This document shows, in pieces, positions 58,201 through 64,000 of a stretch of 64,000 nucleotides of DNA. The translations under genes were made by a program, and so were the position numbers. This stretch comes from JANLVI01 sp031363915 (GTDB lineage: Bacteria > Vulcanimicrobiota > Vulcanimicrobiia > Vulcanimicrobiales > Vulcanimicrobiaceae): assembly GCA_031363915.1 (NCBI GenBank), contig JANLVI010000023.1, positions 14,119-78,118 of the forward strand, read 5' to 3'. Under the pieces are notes generated by a model that saw only the letters and a program-made list of their open reading frames with translations, was not told the origin of the DNA and searched no databases. How positions within the stretch are numbered: the first letter of the stretch is position 1; each line of letters starts with the position of its first letter.

Positions 58201-59454
58201 CTAGGTGCCGACGGCCGTCGGTGCCGACTGAGGCGAGATCGTGATGTCCGCTTGCCCGTTCGCACCGACGATTGCAGGTTTTGCATTGCCGTTGGAGTTT
58301 GGATAGGACGAAGCATACATCGGATAGTCCGCACCCACGGCATAGATCACGTATTGATCGCTGCCGGTTGTCGCGGAATTGTTCGGGACCGCCGCGTTGT
58401 CGGCCGCCGAGCAGAACGTTTTTGTTTGCTGATACGACTTCGCGACACCGATCGCAGGCGTCGGACCAAGATTGTCGCCCAGCGCGACGGTCGGAGGGTC
58501 GCCAGCCTTTACTGCCACGGTGTAGTATTGCGGCAAGCGCCCAAAATTGCAATTCGCCACGCCCCCGTTGCCGCTGGGACCGTAATTTGCGATGATGAGA
58601 TAGCCTTCGGTCGCGCCCGCCGGAAGCAAGTACGCGATCGACCCGCCACCCGTTGCATTCGGCGTAAACGTCGGCGTTCCGAAGTCGCCAAGCGGTCCGA
58701 ACGAGTTCATTTTTCCAACCGCGTTAAGCGAACCGAACGTGGCCGTCGAACCTTGGAAGCCGGTTGGAATCTGCACGGAAAGCGTGAACGTCGCGGTTCC
58801 CGTGCCGGCGGCCGGGGCCGGTGCGCCGGTGAGGAACGGCGTGAAGCCGAGCGTCGCACCGATTTGACCCGCGAGCTGCGAGCCGTTATTGACCATGGGG
58901 AACGCCGGCGGTCCACCGATGTAGCGGGCGCCCGCGGCGCAGGCGGGATCGCTCGCTGCGGTCGTTGCGTATACGGGGAGACACGGATAGGTGATCGAGC
59001 CGTTGACGTTGCCGGGGCCGGAATTTGCCGGATAAAATCCGTACCCAAACGCCCCCCACGACCCGGTGCCTTGACCGAATGTCGAGATCTTGCCCGTGGT
59101 TCCGAGTGCTGCAGGCAACGTGCCGGTGATCTGCTGGAGGACATCGTCGACGTTCTTGCTCGCGCCGTCGAGTGCTGACGCACCGGCGTTGGTGAAGGCG
59201 CCATCCCACGTAATTGCCGGCGTGCTGTATCCGACGGCACTCAAGCCATTTGGTTGACGCAACGTTTCGACGGTGTTCAGACCGACGACACCGCCGCCGA
59301 AGTTTGCCGTACCGACGACAAATTGTAGCGAACTGTACGTCGGCGAAACGGGGTTGACCGACGTCACGGCAACCGACGTCGCGCCCGTCGCGCCGCCGGA
59401 ACATCCGGAGAGCGCGACGGCCGCGACGATCGCGAGCAGACCGAACGATTTCAC
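58201..59454 (-). CDS. Lipoprotein of unknown function, receptor partner
   Basis: 417 aa from the GTG at 59454, chosen because AAGGA precedes it. A GTG at 59469 overlapping the receptor stop is an alternative. The lipobox is in VAAVALSGCSGG. The mature part is Gly/Ala/Thr/Pro-rich with few charged residues and no domain I recognise. It is co-transcribed behind a TonB-dependent receptor, so it is probably a surface lipoprotein that works with it. Confidence 0.75.
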   Translation of the reverse strand: MKSFGLLAIVAAVALSGCSGGATGATSVAVTSVNPVSPTYSSLQFVVGTANFGGGVVGLNTVETLRQPNGLSAVGYSTPAITWDGAFTNAGASALDGASKNVDDVLQQITGTLPAALGTTGKISTFGQGTGSWGAFGYGFYPANSGPGNVNGSITYPCLPVYATTAASDPACAAGARYIGGPPAFPMVNNGSQLAGQIGATLGFTPFLTGAPAPAAGTGTATFTLSVQIPTGFQGSTATFGSLNAVGKMNSFGPLGDFGTPTFTPNATGGGSIAYLLPAGATEGYLIIANYGPSGNGGVANCNFGRLPQYYTVAVKAGDPPTVALGDNLGPTPAIGVAKSYQQTKTFCSAADNAAVPNNSATTGSDQYVIYAVGADYPMYASSYPNSNGNAKPAIVGANGQADITISPQSAPTAVGT

Positions 59455-59465
59455 TGTGTGATCCT

Positions 59466-62400
59466 TCACAAACCCACCTGATAGTAGAGACGGTATGTCA
59501 ACGGCTGACCGTTCGGAAAGAGGTTGTACGCCGAGAATGCGTGCTGCCCGAGTCCGTAGTTGATAACGCCGAGGTTTTGATACGTCGCGTTGGTCGAGGC
59601 AGCGCTCTGGCCGCTGAGCGGACCGGGGACACCCGTCGCGACCGGTTGATAGCGCGTGTTGGTAATCGGTTCTGAGTAGAAGTTGTTGAACAGATTGATC
59701 GCTTGAATGCCGACCGTCGAGTGCGACTTGCCGCCCAAGCCGTATTCGAGCGTGAGGTTCGCCATCACACGCGGGGGCGAGAGAACGCCGCCGGGCGACG
59801 CGCCCTCCGCCGTTCCGCGCGTCGCGTAAATGTTGGGTTTGAACACGTTACCCGGGTTGGTCGGGTCGACATAGCCTGTCGAGATCGCGGACGTCGGATT
59901 CTGCACGGGAAGCGAGTTGAGGTTATTCGTCGCCGGCACGTTGGTGCCGACGCCGTTGATGACGACCGGCGTCAAAAGTCCCGTGCCGATCGGATACCCG
60001 CGGTCGTACGTGATAACCGGATTGATGCGGAAGCCATGGTATTTGTACGTGAGTCCACTCCGCACAACGAACGGTGAATCGTAACCGGAACGGTAGATGT
60101 TACCGGCAGCGAGCGCCGCAAAGCGCACGAGCGGCTGCGAATCTTCTGCGGGAACGCCCGGCGGACGGTTCGCAAGCGAGTTGACGTACGTCGCTGAAAG
60201 GAATCCGGTGAAACCGTTCGCGCGTTCGGCCGTCGAGGCGAAGAACTCGGCACCCGTTTGCTTGGAGAGACCGTTATAGAACGGTCGGAACGAGAGCGGG
60301 ATGACCGCGCCCGTGAGCGGATCGATTTTGAAGGCCGCAAGACCGAAGAACCCGATCTGATAGCCTTGCTTGTAGAACGGCGTCACTTTGATGCCAACGC
60401 CGTTCTTGAACTGATGCGAAAAGGTCGCGTCGTAGTTGTTGTACGTCGTGGGTTTTGCGTTACCGTTGTCGGGCGCGAAGTAGTCCTGTTCGTACTGCGC
60501 GAGATCCGCATAGCTCTGACACGCTTGATACTTGATCGGATTGCCGAATTCGCCAGATCCGCAGCCATTCTGACCGTTGGTTCCGTTCGGAACGGAGTTG
60601 AGTCCGAAGTCGGTTCCTGCGATGTCGTGCGGCACGGATGCCAGATCGTGCGGGAAGAGGCTGTAGTAGAATTTCTTGTCGATGGGCGTGTAGAGATTAC
60701 CGCCGGTTTGAAAGATCACCGAGCGACCGTAACCGGCGCGGAAAGCGTCGTTCTTACCGATTTGATAGGCAAACGACACGCGCGGTTCGAGCACGCGCGG
60801 GAAGTTCGTATCGCCGTCGGGACCGATGTTGCCCGTCTCGAGACCGGAGGGTAAATGCGTATTTTCCGCATCCAACCGCAAGCCCAAATCCAAGCGAAGT
60901 TTCGAACTCAGCGTGATCTGATCGCGTAGGCCGAAACCATAGATGTCCTGCGGGTTCGGCGGCGAGGTCAGCGAGTTGGCGGGGATGCGCGGGACGCCGT
61001 TCTTGAAGAAGCCCGGGTTGATTGCCGTATTATAGTAATAAAGATAACAGCCGCCGGGATAAGACGCAGCGCCCGAACCGCTCGTAACGTACGACGAAGG
61101 GCAGTCGTTCGCGCCGTGCGCGACGATCTGTCCGTTTGCGTTGTATGTCGGGAACGTGAGCGGCGCGGCGGTGTTAGCCGGCTGCAGGAAGTCGACCCAG
61201 TCCTGACGCCCGACGAGACCGCCGCCGACGAACGAGTAGACGCCGAAGAACGGATCGGAGAGGGAGAAGATCGAGCGCGTGACTTCGTACTTACCGCTCA
61301 GCGTGACGAGGTTTTTGTCGCCGAATTGATGCGTGAGTTCCGCGCTCACGCCACCGCGGCGGCCGCCGTCCAGACCCGGCGTCCGGCTTCCGCCGAACTG
61401 TTCGTTCGTTCCGGTCGGATCGTTGAGGCTCGAGACCTGACCCACCGAGTAATAACGCGCCGCAAGGAACGTCGCCGGGCCGTAACTACGGTTGTATTCG
61501 AGTTTGAGGTACGAGACTAGGTTCGTACCAGTTGCGGGCACGCCCGGTTTCTGTCCGTATTTGGTCTGACCGGGATACAACGGCGCGATTGCCGAGAGCA
61601 AATCGACGCCCGCGTACGGACCGTCGGTTCCGGCAAAGACGCCGGCGTAGCCGAACGTTGGGTCGTTGAGGAAATAGTTGTACTGGTCGTAGCGAGACGC
61701 ACCGCCCGCATCGTACGTCGAGAATTGCGCGTGCGTTTGGTAGAGCAACTGCAGCGACTGTCCGTTGTCTTTGCCGAATCGATAGACGAAGTTGTTCAGG
61801 AAATCGTCGTTCGAACGAAAGCCTAGGCCCGTCTGCGTGTAGTCGTTGTAACTGTTGCCGCCCGGAACGCCACCGGACTCAGCGAGAGGTTGGCGGAAAG
61901 GCCCGTACGACTGGTCGAAACGGTTGCTCGTGAACGAGGTGTAATTACTGTAACGGCCATTCGCCGAGGCGAAGCCGTACTCGGCGCCACCTTGATGGTT
62001 GAAGTACCCGGAGGTCGCTTCGAGATCGACGGTGCCGAATGGCGGCCGCGTGCCGCGTTTGGGAATCAAGTTGATGACGCCCGCGCCGCTGTTTCCGACC
62101 GACGCATCACCGGCGCCCGGATTGACCGAGAGCGACCCGATGCCGTTAAGGTACGTCTGCGTGGCGCCGCCGTGCGAGACCGACGTGTAGTCGACGCCGT
62201 CGAGGTTGAGCCCGATCTCCGTCGAGAGCGACCCGCGCACCGAGAGCGAGCCATTGACGTTGACCTGCACGCCGGGCGATGAGGCGATGAGCGCGGTCTG
62301 GTCGGTGTTGAAGGCTTTGCCCTGCGCCTCAGTTACGCGGTTACCGCTAAAGGTGAACGAGTCTTGCGTCTGCGAGGGCTGGAAAGCGCTATTCGCCGAG

Positions 62401-62783
62401 CGCGACGCGACGCGGCCGATCGTGCGGAGCTCTTTTGAAAGCGTGATCGGAACGGTGACCGACTGATCGCCCACGATCGTGACGCCGCTAATTGCGACGG
62501 TCTGATAGCCGCCTTTGGATACCGAAACGACGTACGTGTCGAGGACGACACCCAAAATCGAGTAGTGACCTGACGTATCGGTCGTCGCGCGATACGTCCC
62601 GCTGGGAGACGAGGCGACGACGGCCGCCCCGGCGACCGGACCGGCAATGTCGATGACCGTTCCGGCGATGGTGCCCGTCTGGCCGCCGGCCGCAAAAGCG
62701 GGCCCGGTGGTCGGCGCAAGGAGCGCGATAACGGTTGCGACGAGAAACAAGCGGCGTAATAACGCGCGAACTGATGCCTTCAA
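59466..62783 (-). CDS. TonB-dependent receptor with CarboxypepD-like N-domain
   Basis: 1105 aa. The signal peptide covers about 1-31. A carboxypeptidase-regulatory-like domain (~35-118) has GTIAGTVIDIAGPVAGAAVV, then TDTSGHYSILGVVLDTYVVSV. A plug region (~150-245) has SSPGVQVNVNGSLSVRGSL, and then a long Tyr/Asn/Gly-rich beta-barrel ends in LTYRLYYQVGL. No FtsN- or TonB-box-like string is obvious. It imports an unknown large ligand across the outer membrane. The lipoprotein gene overlaps or abuts it. Confidence 0.92.
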   Translation of the reverse strand: MKASVRALLRRLFLVATVIALLAPTTGPAFAAGGQTGTIAGTVIDIAGPVAGAAVVASSPSGTYRATTDTSGHYSILGVVLDTYVVSVSKGGYQTVAISGVTIVGDQSVTVPITLSKELRTIGRVASRSANSAFQPSQTQDSFTFSGNRVTEAQGKAFNTDQTALIASSPGVQVNVNGSLSVRGSLSTEIGLNLDGVDYTSVSHGGATQTYLNGIGSLSVNPGAGDASVGNSGAGVINLIPKRGTRPPFGTVDLEATSGYFNHQGGAEYGFASANGRYSNYTSFTSNRFDQSYGPFRQPLAESGGVPGGNSYNDYTQTGLGFRSNDDFLNNFVYRFGKDNGQSLQLLYQTHAQFSTYDAGGASRYDQYNYFLNDPTFGYAGVFAGTDGPYAGVDLLSAIAPLYPGQTKYGQKPGVPATGTNLVSYLKLEYNRSYGPATFLAARYYSVGQVSSLNDPTGTNEQFGGSRTPGLDGGRRGGVSAELTHQFGDKNLVTLSGKYEVTRSIFSLSDPFFGVYSFVGGGLVGRQDWVDFLQPANTAAPLTFPTYNANGQIVAHGANDCPSSYVTSGSGAASYPGGCYLYYYNTAINPGFFKNGVPRIPANSLTSPPNPQDIYGFGLRDQITLSSKLRLDLGLRLDAENTHLPSGLETGNIGPDGDTNFPRVLEPRVSFAYQIGKNDAFRAGYGRSVIFQTGGNLYTPIDKKFYYSLFPHDLASVPHDIAGTDFGLNSVPNGTNGQNGCGSGEFGNPIKYQACQSYADLAQYEQDYFAPDNGNAKPTTYNNYDATFSHQFKNGVGIKVTPFYKQGYQIGFFGLAAFKIDPLTGAVIPLSFRPFYNGLSKQTGAEFFASTAERANGFTGFLSATYVNSLANRPPGVPAEDSQPLVRFAALAAGNIYRSGYDSPFVVRSGLTYKYHGFRINPVITYDRGYPIGTGLLTPVVINGVGTNVPATNNLNSLPVQNPTSAISTGYVDPTNPGNVFKPNIYATRGTAEGASPGGVLSPPRVMANLTLEYGLGGKSHSTVGIQAINLFNNFYSEPITNTRYQPVATGVPGPLSGQSAASTNATYQNLGVINYGLGQHAFSAYNLFPNGQPLTYRLYYQVGL

Positions 62784-62851
62784 CGCTAGCCTTTCAAAAG
62801 AAATCCGCGTCCGAAGCGACAGCTCAAACGATGGCCACTAGGAAGCGATTT

Positions 62852-62887
62852 TTGCAAGTACGTTAAGTCACGTTAATCTCCTTGCAA
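62852..62887. promoter_or_regulatory. Ordered repeats upstream of the TonB receptor gene
   Basis: TTGCAA at 62852-62857 and again at 62882-62887, exactly 30 bases apart. Between them ACGTTAA occurs at 62860-62866 and 62870-62876, exactly 10 apart. The spacing matches whole helical turns, as for a regulator binding one DNA face. The block lies about 70-100 bases upstream of the receptor start. Confidence 0.5.
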
Positions 62888-62922
62888 ATTTCGTCTTAAG
62901 TGAGACCAATCTCCGAATCACG

Positions 62923-62961
62923 AAAAAAAGACCCGTCGCATTCGTGCGGCGGGTCTTTTTT
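62923..62961 (-). terminator. Terminator behind the second TonB receptor
   Basis: An 11-bp stem with one G-T pair (62930-62940 with 62945-62955) and a TTCG tetraloop. A- and T-runs flank it, so it would work on either strand. It lies 27 bases past the stop of the receptor gene to its right. Confidence 0.92.
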
Positions 62962-62981
62962 CGATTAGAAATTCTCGCTGG

Positions 62982-64000
62982 TTAGAGCTTGAGCTTCATA
63001 TCGAGGTACACTGCAAACGGCGTCCGCGTGGAGTTGCCGTCCGTATTGAAGCCGCCGTACGCGGCCTGGTAAGGGTAAGCAACGGCTTGTTCAATCGTAT
63101 TACCGGGGTTGTAGAAGTTGCCCGCCGGCGACTGGTTGCCGCCCTGAACGACACCGTACGAGCAGACCCGATTATCGTTCTGCGTGAAGCCCGTCTTGGA
63201 TCCACCGAAGCAGGTGTGATACAAGTTCGCGAGCGTCAAGTTGAACGAAACGGACTTCGTTGCCGCGTACGAGATGTTCATATTGGCCAGAACTTCCGAG
63301 GGCTGAATGTAGGCACCGAGGCTATCGAAAGTTCCCGAGTACTGGCTCGGGATCACGATGTTGTTGGTGCACGATGTCGCGTCATACGGCGAGCCGGAAC
63401 CGCCGAATTTATAACGCGGATCGTTTGCAATCGCGCTGCCGAGGGTGGCAGTGCAGCTCGTCGGATCGATACCCGGCGTCGACTGCGGTGAACCATAACG
63501 GCTGCCGCCCTGGAACTGGATGGACGGGGTGAAGGCCAGTTTGTTCTTGCGGTAGTTCAACACGAGTGTTGCACTGTAGGGGACGTTGTACGAACCCGCC
63601 GTTGAGCCGATGCCACCGGGCAGCAGGTCATAGGTCGGGTAATTCGCGGTCGGATCGAACAGCGATTGCACCGGTGCATTGTAGTACGGGTTCGAAACCG
63701 AACCCGTAGCGCACGCTGCAAGCGGCCCGCCCGCGGTGTCGTAGCACGGCGCTGCCGTTGCGACGGTCGGGCAGCCATACGTCGCATCGCCGGGGTGCGT
63801 CGCGCAGTACGAGGTAAACCCGTTGTACGTCTTGATGTCGCTATTCACGCCATCGATGACAGTCGAACCGTTCGCCAGCTTCGAGTAGTTGATGAACGAG
63901 TTGGTGTAGGTGAACGCAAAGCTCGCCGAGAGACCGTCGCGCGCGAAATCACCCTTGGTGATAGCGAGTTCGACACCTTGCGAGGTTTGACGGCCGACGT
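62982..64000 (-). CDS. TonB-dependent receptor, partial (C-terminal part)
   Basis: About 340 codons of a beta-barrel run in from the right edge. Alternating strands are visible (GRQTSQGVELAITKGDFA, then SASFAFTYTNSFINYSK, YSATLVLNYRKNKLAFTPSIQF). Cys pairs in the loops (CPTVATAAPC; TSCTNN) suggest disulfides. It ends FAVYLDMKLKL, typical of a final barrel strand. The plug and signal lie outside the window. It is in the same orientation as the first receptor but ends in its own terminator. Confidence 0.85.
   Translation of the reverse strand, partial: VGRQTSQGVELAITKGDFARDGLSASFAFTYTNSFINYSKLANGSTVIDGVNSDIKTYNGFTSYCATHPGDATYGCPTVATAAPCYDTAGGPLAACATGSVSNPYYNAPVQSLFDPTANYPTYDLLPGGIGSTAGSYNVPYSATLVLNYRKNKLAFTPSIQFQGGSRYGSPQSTPGIDPTSCTATLGSAIANDPRYKFGGSGSPYDATSCTNNIVIPSQYSGTFDSLGAYIQPSEVLANMNISYAATKSVSFNLTLANLYHTCFGGSKTGFTQNDNRVCSYGVVQGGNQSPAGNFYNPGNTIEQAVAYPYQAAYGGFNTDGNSTRTPFAVYLDMKLKL

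Noticed and set aside
1..64000. CRISPR array, rRNA operon or insertion sequence
   Set aside because: No regular spaced repeats, no rRNA signatures and no transposase were found. The only direct repeats of note are the fliP ends and the small ones upstream of the TonB receptor gene.

Overview
The window is a 64-kb chromosomal segment of a high-GC, diderm, aerobic-type bacterium. Outer-membrane TonB-dependent receptors, beta-barrel proteins and a lipobox lipoprotein indicate an outer membrane. The SOS boxes, however, have the CGAAC-N4-GTTCG form familiar from Gram-positive bacteria. Codon style, very dense gene packing (ATGA, TGATG and TAGTG overlaps throughout) and gene content resemble Candidatus Eremiobacterota (WPS-2 / Vulcanimicrobiota). 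That placement is inference from general knowledge, not something the sequence proves.

Layout. 1-17,475 (minus strand) is a compact and unusual flagellar-type secretion locus. In transcription order it reads flgB-like, flgC, fliE, fliF, fliH, fliI, lytic transglycosylase, retropepsin-like protease, a FliK-like gene, an FlgF/G-like gene, fliM-like, fliN, fliP, then fliQ, fliR, flhB and flhA (cut by the window edge). No separate fliG, fliJ, fliO, flgE, flagellin or motAB is present. FliF ends in a segment resembling the middle domain of FliG. Between fliP and fliQ, which are usually neighbours, lie metF, a small ORF, a cupredoxin, a metallophosphoesterase and an ECF sigma/anti-sigma pair. A degraded second copy of the fliP 3' end and an NTF2-like gene mark the junction.

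17.6-25.5 kb holds a secreted protein and a GAF-PAS-adenylate cyclase, a frameshifted secreted protein, ribosomal proteins L13/S9 with a clear terminator, and a Crp/Fnr regulator divergent from a photoactive-yellow-protein-like PAS protein. Two tandem beta-barrel proteins, truA and a DUF5069 gene follow. 25.5-32.5 kb is a histidine-utilisation locus (hutF, hutI, hutU, hutH) followed by a HisC-type aminotransferase. 32.5-44.6 kb holds an amidase, greA-lysS, a five-gene coupled operon (acyl-ACP-reductase-like protein, OsmC, a quinate-dehydrogenase-like protein, two APC permeases), a beta-propeller-like protein, and dus with a class III aminotransferase and an SRPBCC protein.

44.9-49 kb is an accessory stretch (VOC protein, AraC regulator, DUF4199, a tiny membrane-anchored LuxR-type regulator, a frameshifted alpha/beta hydrolase). 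49-54.1 kb holds an acyltransferase-3, the CoA cluster panC-coaBC-coaX, and FHA and PilZ proteins. 54.1-57.8 kb holds lexA, an overlapping orphan PTS EIIC and a methionine-gamma-lyase-family enzyme. Divergent from lexA is a small membrane-anchored LysM protein behind a perfect SOS box, the arrangement of the SOS division inhibitor yneA in Bacillus. 57.9-64 kb holds a small CxxC protein, a lipoprotein and two TonB-dependent receptors, the second cut by the window edge.

Most notable: the reduced flagellar-type system with its FliF/FliG-like fusion, the fliP end duplication, the lexA/yneA-like SOS pair, and the PYP-like photoreceptor candidate with all three key chromophore-pocket positions in register.
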